Notes under the pieces: model-generated
Database searches by the model: none
The model's input: only the letters and a program-made list of their open reading frames with translations
What the model was told of the DNA's origin: nothing
Source of the DNA: Acidobacteriaceae bacterium
GTDB lineage: Bacteria > Acidobacteriota > Terriglobia > Terriglobales > Acidobacteriaceae
Reading direction: 5' to 3'
Length of the DNA stretch: 9,800 nt
NCBI GenBank assembly: GCA_025929125.1
Contig: JAICMT010000031.1
Location: 1-9,800 of the forward strand
Part shown: piece by piece, positions 1 to 7,244 of the stretch
How positions within the stretch are numbered: the stretch's first letter is position 1
Layout of the letters: each line of letters begins with the position of its first letter
Translations under genes and position numbers: made by a program

Positions 1-9
1 AATCCGTCC

Positions 10-15
10 TAGAAT
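10..15 (+). promoter_or_regulatory. Possible -10 element of a leaderless purH transcript
   Basis: The hexamer TAGAAT ends 7 bases before the purH GTG, and no ribosome binding site lies between. A -10 element here would start transcription at or next to the start codon. The -35 region falls outside the window. This is inference from position and from the same layout before two other GTG genes in the window (dgt and the gene at 6038). Confidence 0.35.
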
Positions 16-22
16 TATCTAT

Positions 23-1675
23 GTGAGTACCGAGATACTGTCCGCCCCGACCTCCGACGCTGTAACCGGCATCAAGCCCATCCGCCGAGCGCTCCTCTCC
101 GTAACCGACAAGACTGGGCTGGTCGAATTTGCCCGAACCCTCGCTACGCATGGCGTCGAGCTGGTCTCGACCGGAGGCACGTCCCGTGCTCTGCGCGATG
201 CCGGGTTGCAGGTGCGCGACATCAGCGATCTCACCGGCTTCCCAGAGATGCTGGACGGCCGAGTGAAGACTCTTCATCCCAAGGTTCACGGAGGCATCCT
301 GCACGTCCGAGGCAGCGCGGAGCACGTGGCCTCCATCACCGAGCATGAGATCCAGCCCATCGATATGGTGGTGGTCAATCTCTATGCGTTCGAAAAGACG
401 GCTGCGAAGCCGGGCGTGGCGTTCGCCGATATCGTCGAAAACATCGACATCGGGGGGCCTTCGATGGTGCGCTCGGCGGCCAAGAACTTCGAGGACGTGG
501 CGATCGTGACCTCGGTGGCCGACTATTCCGGCATCACCGAAGAGTTTGCCGCGAACGACGGCGGCCTGAGCCTTGCCACGCGCTGGCGTCTGGCTAAGGC
601 TGCGTTCGCGACGACAGCAGCCTACGATGCGGGGATCGCCGCCACGCTGGACACTCTCGCCGGACCTGCCCCTCACGGAGCGCCGGCCGTCTTCGACCGC
701 GCTGCCATGCCGCAGGCCATCCGAATCATCGATCCGCTCAAGAGCATCCTTCGCTATGGCGAGAACCCCCACCAGCGAGCCGCCCTGTATGTCGATGGCA
801 CGGGGCGGGGAATCGCCGCCGCAGAGCAACTCCAGGGGAAGGAGCTGAGCTACAACAACATTGTGGATCTGGACGCATGCTGGGAGCTCGTTCGCGAGTT
901 TGACGCCTCGGCTGAGGCGGCCGTCGCCATTATCAAGCACACCAATCCCTGTGGCGCTGCGACGGCTTCTACGGTTCTGGAGGCCTATCAACGGGCGCTC
1001 GAGGCAGATCCCATCTCTGCATTTGGCGGGGTCATCGGAATCAACCGGGAGGTGGACGGGGCCGCCGCCGAGGAGATCGCCAAACTTTTCGTTGAAGCTA
1101 TTGTCGCGCCGGGCTTTACCCCGGATGCCCTGTCCAGGTTTGCAGCCCGCAAAAACCTCCGGCTGCTCCAGATAGCGCCTGAGCCGACCGGATCCGGCGG
1201 TCCGGAACGCATGCTGAAGCAGGTCTCTGGCGGATTTCTGATGCAGGATGTTGATCGCCATCAAGTCAGCGATTCCGACCTACGTGTCGTCACGGAACGG
1301 CAGCCTACCGCGGAGGAGTTGCGGGCACTGCGCTTTGCCTGGAGGGTGTGCAAGCACGTGAAATCAAATGCGATCATCTATGCCCGATTCCGTGGAGAGG
1401 GCGGCCAAACCGTCGGCATCGGTGCAGGCCAGATGAGCCGGGTGGATGCGGCGCGTTTTGGCGCAATGAAAGCGGTGCTGCCGCTGGAGGACACCGTTGC
1501 CGCCTCCGATGCGTACTTCCCATTTGCGGATGGACTGGAAACCGTGGCAAATGCCGGAGCTACGGCGGTGATCCAGCCGGGCGGCTCAGTGAGGGACCAG
1601 GAGGTGATCGACGCCGCAAACCGGCTGGGAATCGCCATGGTATTTACCGGAATCCGGCACTTCCGTCATGGCTGA
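23..1675 (+). CDS. purH: Bifunctional AICAR formyltransferase / IMP cyclohydrolase PurH
   Basis: PurH carries out the last two steps of de novo purine synthesis in the cytoplasm: formylation of AICAR with 10-formyl-THF, then ring closure of FAICAR to IMP. The 550-residue product has both domains in the usual order. The N-terminal MGS-like cyclohydrolase domain (about 20-225) shows SVTDKTG at 26-32, STGGT at 49-53 and GFPEMLDGRVKTLHP at 72-86. The C-terminal transformylase domain (about 235-550) shows RYGENPHQ at 244-251, the Lys-His pair K305-H306 in IIKHTNPCG, and the terminal TGIRHFRH at 542-549. In the family this Lys-His pair is catalytic. Usual length is about 510-535, so the first 19 residues are a mild extension. 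The start is GTG, the only usable start before the conserved region inside the window. The frame stays open upstream to the left edge, so a start outside the window cannot be excluded. No Shine-Dalgarno sequence is visible in the 22 bases before it. Confidence 0.97.
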   Translation: MSTEILSAPTSDAVTGIKPIRRALLSVTDKTGLVEFARTLATHGVELVSTGGTSRALRDAGLQVRDISDLTGFPEMLDGRVKTLHPKVHGGILHVRGSAEHVASITEHEIQPIDMVVVNLYAFEKTAAKPGVAFADIVENIDIGGPSMVRSAAKNFEDVAIVTSVADYSGITEEFAANDGGLSLATRWRLAKAAFATTAAYDAGIAATLDTLAGPAPHGAPAVFDRAAMPQAIRIIDPLKSILRYGENPHQRAALYVDGTGRGIAAAEQLQGKELSYNNIVDLDACWELVREFDASAEAAVAIIKHTNPCGAATASTVLEAYQRALEADPISAFGGVIGINREVDGAAAEEIAKLFVEAIVAPGFTPDALSRFAARKNLRLLQIAPEPTGSGGPERMLKQVSGGFLMQDVDRHQVSDSDLRVVTERQPTAEELRALRFAWRVCKHVKSNAIIYARFRGEGGQTVGIGAGQMSRVDAARFGAMKAVLPLEDTVAASDAYFPFADGLETVANAGATAVIQPGGSVRDQEVIDAANRLGIAMVFTGIRHFRHG

Positions 1676-1724
1676 TCTTCTGTGTACCCGTTGATCCTGC
1701 TATCCGAGGCTTACCCGGGCCGAC

Positions 1725-1730
1725 TATAAT
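1725..1730 (+). promoter_or_regulatory. Candidate sigma70-type -10 hexamer for the TPR gene
   Basis: A perfect TATAAT lies in the 215-base gap between purH and the TPR gene. A good -35 hexamer is not visible at 16-18 bases spacing. The hexamer is flanked by a 5-bp inverted repeat, CGGGC at 1716-1720 and GCCCG at 1734-1738, which could be an operator or chance in GC-rich DNA. Initiation here would leave a leader of roughly 150 bases before the chosen ATG at 1891. The rest of the gap shows no ORF, RNA gene or convincing terminator. Confidence 0.4.
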
Positions 1731-1875
1731 AATGCCCGATCTGGCTGGCGCATTTGAGTCGTGGCATCCAGGCGTAATGTGTTGATCACCCTATGGATTC
1801 CCTTATGGTCAGCATCCAATCATTCCAGCGAATCGTCTAACCAATGCCTGTGTGTGCCTCATCTTCCTGCCGGAT

Positions 1876-1880
1876 AGGAA
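1876..1880 (+). promoter_or_regulatory. Ribosome binding site supporting the ATG at 1891
   Basis: AGGAA sits 10 bases before the ATG at 1891, a slightly long but workable spacing. The alternative in-frame GTG at 1852 has no such site and would put 13 mostly non-basic residues before the signal peptide, so 1891 is preferred. An ATG at 1897 in the same frame is also possible. Confidence 0.5.
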
Positions 1881-1890
1881 ATTACATCTC

Positions 1891-3999
1891 ATGATTATGT
1901 TTCGTGCTCCGCTGATGCGCTCCTTCGGACTTGTCTCTGTCGCAGGGGCGCTGCTCGTTAGCCCCGCACTGCTGGCAGCTCAAAGCGCTAAACCCGCTGG
2001 GGCCTCCACTTCGCAGGCCTCCGGCTCCGCGGAGCCGGATCGATCCAGCGCGTACTACCACTACGGCCTGGCTCATCTTTACGAGGAGATGGCGGTCAGC
2101 GCGGGGCGTCCGGATTACGCAACGCAGGCGGTTGAGGAGTATAAGCTTGCTCTCAACGCGGACCCTAACTCCGCTGAGTTGCAGGATGGATTGGCGGAGC
2201 TTTATTTCCGCATCGGCCGGGTCCAGGACGCGATCAACACCGCCAAGGAACAGATCAAGCGCAATCCCAACGATGTAGACGCGCACACCCTTCTTGGACA
2301 GATCTATGTCCGGTCCCTGGGGGATATGCACGGCCAGCAGTCCAGCCAGATCCTCCAGCTCGCCATCGCTGAGTATGAAACCCTGGCTAAACTCAAGCCG
2401 AAAGAGACCGAGCCCAAGCTGCTTCTGGGCCAGCTGTATGCACTGAATCAGGAACCCGCGAAGGCCGAGGCCCAGTTCAAAGCCGCGCAGAACCTGGACG
2501 CCAACTCCGAAGACGCAGTGCTCAACATAGCGCGCCTCTATAGCGAGCAGGGAAACCTCAACCAGGCTGCGCAGGCGATCGCAGCGATCCCAGAGCAAGA
2601 CCGTACCGCGCGTATGGAGCTGGCACTTGGTGCCACCTACGAGCAGTTGAAGAAGTATAAGGATGCCGCTGCCGCTTACAAGCGTGCATTCGATCTGGAA
2701 CCGGATAACGCAGATGCGCAAAAGGCTCTTTCCTCGGCTCTGCTGCAGGACGGTCAGCTGGATGAGGCAATGAAGGTCCTAGATTCGATTGCGGCCTCCG
2801 ATCCTTCCGATGCCCAGACGCAGATCCGGATTGCCGAAGTGCAACGCCGGAAGGGCAACTACAACGAATCGCTGGCCACCCTGGAGAAGCTGCACGGTAG
2901 CGTTCAAGATGGTTCACCCGAAGATCTCCAGCTTCACGCCGACGAGGCGCTCGTATATGACGCGCTTGGAAAGTACGACCAAGCGGTTGGCAGCCTCACC
3001 AAGCTGCTCGATCAGCTCTCACACCCGGACGGCAAGTACAACGATCAGGAGAAGCAGAGCCGGGCGTTCCTGCTCGACCGTCTCGGAATGATTCTCCGCG
3101 AGCAGAATAAGACCACAGAAGCCATCAATGCCTATAAGCAGCTCGTGGATCTGGGCGGCGATTACGCGAGGGATGGGTATCAGGGCGAGATTGATGCCTA
3201 CCGGGACGTCCATCAATGGAAGGAGGCCGAGCAGGTTGCGGCTGCCGCTGCGAAGGCTCTACCGAAAGATCACGATATTCAATTTGTTTACGCGCAACAA
3301 CTGGCGGACCGGGGCCAGGTGGATCAGGCGCTCACCATCGCCAAGGCCCAGCTCACGAATACGGCGGCCGACCTCGACATTCACCAGCGTCTTGCCGAGA
3401 TGTATATCCGGTTGAAGCGGTTCCCTGATGCCGATTCGGAGATTCAGAAGGCGGACGCATTGGTCAAGACCTCTCAGGACCGGCTCTTCGTATACTTCCT
3501 GCGCGGCGAGTTCTACGACCGTCAGAAGATGTATGACAAGGCCGAGGAGCAGTTTCGCAAGGCGCTCGAGATCGATCCGCAGAACCCGGCGGTGCTGAAT
3601 TACCTCGGTTACATGCTGGTGGACCACGATCAGAAACTCCAGGAAGCACTGAAGATGATTCGCCAGGCTGTTCTGCTGGAGCCGCAGAACTACGCATATC
3701 TCGATTCGCTGGGCTGGGCCTATTACAAGACTGGCCAATACGATCTAGCCGAAGAGAATATCCGAAAGGCGAATGAGCGTAACAACGGCGATCCAACCAT
3801 TCACGATCACCTAGGCGAGGTGTACGAGAAGACTGGCAAGCTGAAGATGGCCGTCGCGCAGTGGGAGCGCGCCATGTCTGAGTACGCCAGCTCTCTCTCA
3901 GCCGATGCCGACCCCGAGGATGTGCAGAAGGTTCAGCATAAGTTGGAGAACGCGCGCGTCAAATTAGCAAAGCTCAACTCCGCGAAAGTAACCAAGTAG
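1891..3999 (+). CDS. Secreted multi-TPR scaffold protein
   Basis: Protein of about 702 residues built almost entirely of tetratricopeptide repeats, which are helix pairs that act as protein-binding scaffolds. Residues 1-30 look like a signal peptide: basic start with R5 and R10, hydrophobic stretch about 11-29, and a small-residue cleavage region around LLAAQ. No lipobox Cys is present, so a periplasmic location is likely. A Ser/Ala/Gly/Pro-rich linker (about 31-52) precedes about 17 repeat units up to about residue 675. Typical units contain [LA]xxLYxxxGxxxxA, as in LAELYFRIGRVQDAI. The C-terminal units, with LNYLGYMLVDHD, LDSLGWAYYKTGQYD and DHLGEVYEKTGK, have the consensus common to large bacterial TPR proteins. 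A charged helix ends the protein (DVQKVQHKLENARVKLAKL). The partner and exact role cannot be read from sequence. It could take part in envelope assembly or polysaccharide export. The gene has its own candidate promoter and stops 50 bases before dgt. Confidence 0.9.
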   Translation: MIMFRAPLMRSFGLVSVAGALLVSPALLAAQSAKPAGASTSQASGSAEPDRSSAYYHYGLAHLYEEMAVSAGRPDYATQAVEEYKLALNADPNSAELQDGLAELYFRIGRVQDAINTAKEQIKRNPNDVDAHTLLGQIYVRSLGDMHGQQSSQILQLAIAEYETLAKLKPKETEPKLLLGQLYALNQEPAKAEAQFKAAQNLDANSEDAVLNIARLYSEQGNLNQAAQAIAAIPEQDRTARMELALGATYEQLKKYKDAAAAYKRAFDLEPDNADAQKALSSALLQDGQLDEAMKVLDSIAASDPSDAQTQIRIAEVQRRKGNYNESLATLEKLHGSVQDGSPEDLQLHADEALVYDALGKYDQAVGSLTKLLDQLSHPDGKYNDQEKQSRAFLLDRLGMILREQNKTTEAINAYKQLVDLGGDYARDGYQGEIDAYRDVHQWKEAEQVAAAAAKALPKDHDIQFVYAQQLADRGQVDQALTIAKAQLTNTAADLDIHQRLAEMYIRLKRFPDADSEIQKADALVKTSQDRLFVYFLRGEFYDRQKMYDKAEEQFRKALEIDPQNPAVLNYLGYMLVDHDQKLQEALKMIRQAVLLEPQNYAYLDSLGWAYYKTGQYDLAEENIRKANERNNGDPTIHDHLGEVYEKTGKLKMAVAQWERAMSEYASSLSADADPEDVQKVQHKLENARVKLAKLNSAKVTK

Positions 4000-4037
4000 C
4001 CACGGAGCGGCACACTTTGCGGAGAGCCCGCGGGCAT

Positions 4038-4043
4038 TAGACT
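4038..4043 (+). promoter_or_regulatory. Possible -10 element of a leaderless dgt transcript
   Basis: TAGACT ends 6 bases before the dgt GTG, exactly where a -10 hexamer lies if transcription starts at the G of the start codon. A weak TTG-containing -35 candidate (TTGCGG, 4017-4022) sits 15 bases upstream; TTTGCG at 4016-4021 gives 16. The TAG inside this hexamer is also the in-frame stop that bounds the dgt ORF, so part of the match could be coincidence. Confidence 0.35.
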
Positions 4044-4049
4044 GCTAGT

Positions 4050-5210
4050 GTGAGCCAAGGTGCAATCTTTGCCACGGACCTGCGTGCCTGTGCAGTCTCG
4101 CAGGATCCGAACGATGAGCTGACAGCCCGGATTTTTCTTGCCCCGGAACGGCCCTCTCGCACTCCATTTCAGCGTGACCGCGAGCGCATCGTTCAGGCGC
4201 GAGCCTTTCGCCGCCTTGCCGGAAAAACCCAGGTCTTTACCAGCCGCGCTTCCGACCACTTCCGAAGCCGTCTTACGCACACCATTGAGGTGATGCAGAT
4301 CGCGCGCAGCGTCGCCGGTGCGCTCGGTCTCAATGAAGACCTGGCAGAGACGCTGGCGCTTGTACACGATATCGGCCATCCGCCCTTCGGCCATGCCGGG
4401 GAACGGGCGCTGGATGAGTGCCTGAAGCGGCACGGTTTGCGTTTCGACCACAATCTGCACGCGTTGCGGATCGTAGAGCACTTTGAACTCCGCTATGCGG
4501 AGCACCGCGGCCTCAATCTGACGCTCGGGGTTCGCGAAGGGATCATCAAGCACTCACGCGATTACAGTGAGGACGAGCATCCGGACCTGAAGCCTTACTT
4601 CCTCGGGCGGCGTCCTCCGCTCGAAGCACAGATTATCGATCTTGCGGACGAGATCGCCTATCTCACTGCCGACCTGGATGACGGCGTTGAATCCGGCTTG
4701 CTTGAGATCGACCACATCCGTTCCCACGTGGACATCCTCTCGGATTCCTACGTAGAGGTGAAGCGACGGCACGCGGGCATCGACCCCAAGTTCCTTTTCA
4801 ACGAAGCGCTGCAGCTCATGCAGAACACGCTCACCGATGACCTGATTGCCACCACACTCGCGAACACCCGGGCCGCCGGTGCGACCACCCTGGAAGACGT
4901 GCGTGATCACCCGGAGCGGCTCGCTTCGTTCTCGTCGCTCGCCGAATCGCAGCGTATTCAGGAGAAGCGATACCTCTATGAGACCCTCTATACGTGCGAC
5001 GAACTCTCCCGCGAGCACGACAAAGCCGCTGAGGTGGTGACCGTGCTGTTCGATTTCTGGATGGAAGAGCCGCAGGAGCTGCCGCTCGGACACTTCGATC
5101 AGATTGAGGCAGAAGGGCTGGCGCGTGTCGTTGCTGACTATATCGCGGGTATGACCGATAGCTTCATCCTGCTGCAATACGCCGCAGTCAAGCGTGCGAT
5201 CCGGCGATAG
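4050..5210 (+). CDS. dgt: Deoxyguanosinetriphosphate triphosphohydrolase-like HD protein
   Basis: HD-superfamily dNTPase, which hydrolyses a dNTP (classically dGTP) to deoxynucleoside and tripolyphosphate in the cytoplasm and so affects dNTP pools. The 386-residue product matches the shorter Dgt-like type rather than the roughly 500-residue E. coli enzyme. The metal-binding HD set is visible: H77 in RLTHT, H106-D107 in LVHDIGHPPFGHAGE, and D200 in DLADEIAYLTADLDDG. Further family blocks are FDHN near 132, GLNLTLGVREGIIKHS at 154-169, and the C-terminal helical region with RYLYETLY. The GTG start is secure: an in-frame TAG lies 12 bases upstream and there is no other ATG, GTG or TTG in the early codons. 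No Shine-Dalgarno sequence is visible. Short Dgt homologues differ in substrate and activator, so specificity for dGTP is not certain. The gene follows the TPR gene by 50 bases and precedes the stalk-domain gene by 50 bases. Confidence 0.94.
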   Translation: MSQGAIFATDLRACAVSQDPNDELTARIFLAPERPSRTPFQRDRERIVQARAFRRLAGKTQVFTSRASDHFRSRLTHTIEVMQIARSVAGALGLNEDLAETLALVHDIGHPPFGHAGERALDECLKRHGLRFDHNLHALRIVEHFELRYAEHRGLNLTLGVREGIIKHSRDYSEDEHPDLKPYFLGRRPPLEAQIIDLADEIAYLTADLDDGVESGLLEIDHIRSHVDILSDSYVEVKRRHAGIDPKFLFNEALQLMQNTLTDDLIATTLANTRAAGATTLEDVRDHPERLASFSSLAESQRIQEKRYLYETLYTCDELSREHDKAAEVVTVLFDFWMEEPQELPLGHFDQIEAEGLARVVADYIAGMTDSFILLQYAAVKRAIRR

Positions 5211-5248
5211 CAGTTCGCGCCGGGAGCCGCTGCGCATCTAACGGTTAC

Positions 5249-5254
5249 AAGGAG
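5249..5254 (+). promoter_or_regulatory. Strong Shine-Dalgarno site for the gene at 5261
   Basis: AAGGAG with 6 bases to the ATG at 5261. This is the best ribosome binding site in the window and fixes the start of the secreted stalk-domain protein. Confidence 0.8.
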
Positions 5255-5260
5255 TTAGCC

Positions 5261-5950
5261 ATGCAAGCATTCGCGCTCTTCCGAGCCGCCACTGCTCTGA
5301 TCGCTGCCCTGCCGCTCTTGGCCTCTGCTCAGTCGCGCCCGCCTGCCACCGTTGCGCGATCCGGTACGCTCATTCTTGCTGGACATCAGGAGGAGGCGCC
5401 GCTCTTCCGAATCAACGGACGCTCCTACGTTGATATTGAGTCGCTCGCGCGACTTACCGGTGCATCCGTCCGCTATAGCGGCAATCGTGTGATCCTCACG
5501 CTCCCGGCTTCGTCCAGCCGGCTGGCCTCCGGGGCCCAGGCGTCGAGCAAGACTCCGCAGCTCTCCGGTCCTTTTCTTACAGCGGAGATCGAGGCTCTTA
5601 CCGCGATCCGAGAGTGGCGTGTATCGCTGGTCAATGCCGTAGAGAACAGTTATCCGATTGCGGATAACTGGATCGCTCCGCTTCGCCGTTCGGCTGATTC
5701 CCGGGTGCAACTCGCCGCCGCGGCCGCGACCACTGAGCCGGACCAAAAAACACTCGACCTGCTGCGGAATGAATTCGCAAAGATGCAGCAGCAAAGCGAT
5801 AACCTGCTCGCCCTCCGCTCTCGCCTGAGCTATATTCCACCAGATACCTTCAGCAACGATCCTCAGGATCAGAAGATTCTCGCGTGTGAGAGAGCGCTGG
5901 CCCAGGTCGCCGCTTCCAAGGAGTTCCAGGATGAACCCTCCTGCCACTGA
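5261..5950 (+). CDS. Small secreted protein with copper-amine-oxidase-N-like stalk domain
   Basis: A 229-residue protein of unknown function. Residues 1-24 form a clear signal peptide (R8, hydrophobic 9-21, cleavage after ASAQ). Residues about 47-82 read FRINGRSYVDIESLARLTG followed by a GNRVILTLP strand. This resembles the copper amine oxidase N-terminal domain (PF07833 type, stalk domain) found in many secreted and cell-wall proteins with no oxidase activity, and no oxidase catalytic domain is present. The remainder (about 105-225) is predicted mostly helical, with LTAEIEALTAIREWRVSL, and KTLDLLRNEFAKMQQQSDNL. The only two cysteines of the protein are C209 and C228, near the end, and could form a disulfide in the periplasm. 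Start is set by a strong Shine-Dalgarno site. It may be cotranscribed with dgt, 50 bases upstream, without any evident functional link. Confidence 0.82.
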   Translation: MQAFALFRAATALIAALPLLASAQSRPPATVARSGTLILAGHQEEAPLFRINGRSYVDIESLARLTGASVRYSGNRVILTLPASSSRLASGAQASSKTPQLSGPFLTAEIEALTAIREWRVSLVNAVENSYPIADNWIAPLRRSADSRVQLAAAAATTEPDQKTLDLLRNEFAKMQQQSDNLLALRSRLSYIPPDTFSNDPQDQKILACERALAQVAASKEFQDEPSCH

Positions 5951-6025
5951 GCCGCAGAGTCGGTTTCGCTTGTCGGACCGGAGCTGTTCCCCCATGTTTT
6001 CTCGCGGCGGCGCGTACTCCTGAGA

Positions 6026-6031
6026 TAACCT
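6026..6031 (+). promoter_or_regulatory. Possible -10 element of a leaderless transcript for the gene at 6038
   Basis: TAACCT ends 6 bases before the GTG at 6038, and no Shine-Dalgarno sequence is present. The same spacing is seen before dgt. No recognisable -35 hexamer lies at the usual distance, and the TAA is also the in-frame stop that bounds the ORF, so this is the weakest of the three cases. Confidence 0.25.
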
Positions 6032-6037
6032 AGCGCG

Positions 6038-7138
6038 GTGCACAGAATCGTCGTTTGCGGCATTCTTCTATTCGCCAGTTGCCAACTCATTGCGCAACCC
6101 GCGAGCAGTCCCCCCAACTCCGGCCATCACGGGGGTTGGAAGGTTCTTTACGAAGAGGACTTTGAGAATCCCGGATCTGTGTTCCCCGATCACCCGCCTA
6201 CTTGGGTCTCAGATACGTATCAGGCCCTGGACGAGTACTCCGATGGCGGCGAGCACTTCCGCCAGCTTGGGATCACGCCGCCGGCCGCATATCGCGCCGA
6301 AGCGCCCTTCTCCACGCATGGATGGCTCAGCGTTGCGGCCTACAGCCGATCGAATGTCACTCCGTTTGGCGATCTCTTCCAAGTCGTTGCCGACCCGGCA
6401 AATCCTGCCAACCACGTCCTGAAGATCAATTCTCCCAAGCACACGGATGGTATCGTCATTCGCTCCACCAGCAAACTGCCGCCGAGATACCGTGTCTGTG
6501 TGCGGGTCGGATATGCTTCCTTTGGAGATGGCAAACCGGGCGCCGACAATCTCAACGGATACGCCGGAAGAGAGAGCGATGGGCCGTGGCTGAGCGGCGA
6601 TGCCACACTCGAGAACGGTTTCTACTGGCTCACCATCCTCGATTCCAACCCGCGCCCACACAACAACATCTGGATTCATCATCACCGCAAAGTTGTTATC
6701 GATTCTGACAACAACAAAGAGGCGTGGACCAATATCTGGGAAGGCTCCAAGTGGGTTGCCGACGGGCAGCACCCCGTCATGATGTTCGGTCTGGATAGGG
6801 CCGGTGACGACGATCCAGCGACAGGGCGTCCATTTCTATCGTGGTCCAACGGCGCCCTTCAGCCCACGGGAGCCATCCGCGCGGTGGACGCCTATAAAGA
6901 CAACACCTGGTACTCGGCCTGCGTCGAGCGCAACGACACCAACTTTGTCCTCAGTGTCTCCGGCGACTTCAAGTGGGGCGAACAGCAGACCTATGTCGGC
7001 TCCATCCCGATTGCATCCGTCTATCAGGCTGAGGAGGGAATCCCGGACTTTTTCATGTTCGGAGATCCTCACAATAACTACTACAGCGGTTTCGTCTATT
7101 ACGACGATATCCGACTCGAAACCTGGCAGGACCGCTGA
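6038..7138 (+). CDS. Secreted beta-sandwich-like protein of unknown function
   Basis: A 366-residue exported protein that I do not assign to a named family. The N-terminus (MHRIVVCGILLFASCQLIAQ) is a short signal sequence. It can be read as a lipoprotein signal with C15 after LFAS, a non-ideal lipobox with Phe at -3, or as a signal-peptidase-I substrate cut near LIAQ. The mature part begins WKVLYEEDFENPGSVFPDHP and ends FVYYDDIRLETW. Such a start and end are typical of concanavalin-like or LamG/jelly-roll domains that bind or cleave polysaccharide. In between it is rich in Trp, Tyr, Asn and Asp, with WIHHHRKVVIDSDNN near 214-228. I see no GH16-type ExDxxE motif, so enzymatic activity is not supported. 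The GTG start is the only one possible: an in-frame TAA lies 12 bases upstream and no other start codon occurs within the signal sequence. It may bind a glycan, but that is inference only. Confidence 0.8.
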   Translation: MHRIVVCGILLFASCQLIAQPASSPPNSGHHGGWKVLYEEDFENPGSVFPDHPPTWVSDTYQALDEYSDGGEHFRQLGITPPAAYRAEAPFSTHGWLSVAAYSRSNVTPFGDLFQVVADPANPANHVLKINSPKHTDGIVIRSTSKLPPRYRVCVRVGYASFGDGKPGADNLNGYAGRESDGPWLSGDATLENGFYWLTILDSNPRPHNNIWIHHHRKVVIDSDNNKEAWTNIWEGSKWVADGQHPVMMFGLDRAGDDDPATGRPFLSWSNGALQPTGAIRAVDAYKDNTWYSACVERNDTNFVLSVSGDFKWGEQQTYVGSIPIASVYQAEEGIPDFFMFGDPHNNYYSGFVYYDDIRLETWQDR

Positions 7139-7164
7139 ACCCGAATGGATTGAGAAGAGTCTTG

Positions 7165-7237
7165 CGTCCCCAACGGGATTCGAACCCATGTTGCCGCGCT
7201 GAGAACGCGGAGTCCTGGGCCACTAGACGATGGGGAC
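7165..7237 (-). tRNA. tRNA-Glu (anticodon CTC)
   Basis: Read on the minus strand, a complete 73-nt cloverleaf is present. The 7-bp acceptor stem pairs GTCCCCA (7237-7231) with TGGGGAC (7172-7166), followed by discriminator G at 7165. The anticodon stem CCGCG/CGCGG encloses the loop TTCTCAG with anticodon CTC at 7203-7201. The T arm has GGTTCGAATCCC. The D arm TCGTCTAGTGG is the familiar tRNA-Glu form. It decodes GAG. The 3' CCA is not encoded (CAA follows), so CCA addition by nucleotidyltransferase is needed. The gene is convergent with the preceding CDS, whose stop is 26 bases away. Confidence 0.97.
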
Positions 7238-7244
7238 ATTCTGA

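Noticed and set aside
1348..1785. 145-codon plus-strand frame overlapping the end of purH and running into the gap
   Set aside because: It lies mostly within purH in another frame, is rich in Arg, Gly and Cys, and has no plausible ribosome binding site or domain.
1852..1890. GTG at 1852 as the start of the TPR protein
   Set aside because: It would add 13 residues before a normal signal peptide and has no ribosome binding site. The ATG at 1891 with AGGAA upstream fits better.
1882..2721. 279-codon open frame on the minus strand opposite the TPR gene
   Set aside because: It is the antisense of a strong TPR coding sequence. The product is a run of Leu/Val/Arg with no recognisable domain, and the TPR frame explains the region fully.
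4026..4035. 10-bp palindrome GCCCGCGGGC before dgt, as an operator or terminator
   Set aside because: It has no loop and no T-run for termination, and a GC-only palindrome of this length is expected by chance in GC-rich DNA.
4050..5210. Dgt as an antiviral defence gene
   Set aside because: Some dNTPases deplete nucleotides against phages, but the neighbours here are housekeeping or envelope genes and no defence partner is present.
4554..5237. 227-codon open frame on the minus strand opposite dgt
   Set aside because: It is a shadow of dgt, whose HD metal motifs are clear on the plus strand.
5255..6043. 262-codon open frame on the minus strand opposite the stalk-domain gene
   Set aside because: The plus strand has a signal peptide, a known domain and a strong Shine-Dalgarno site. 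The minus-strand product is Arg/Gly/Ser-rich without a fold signature.
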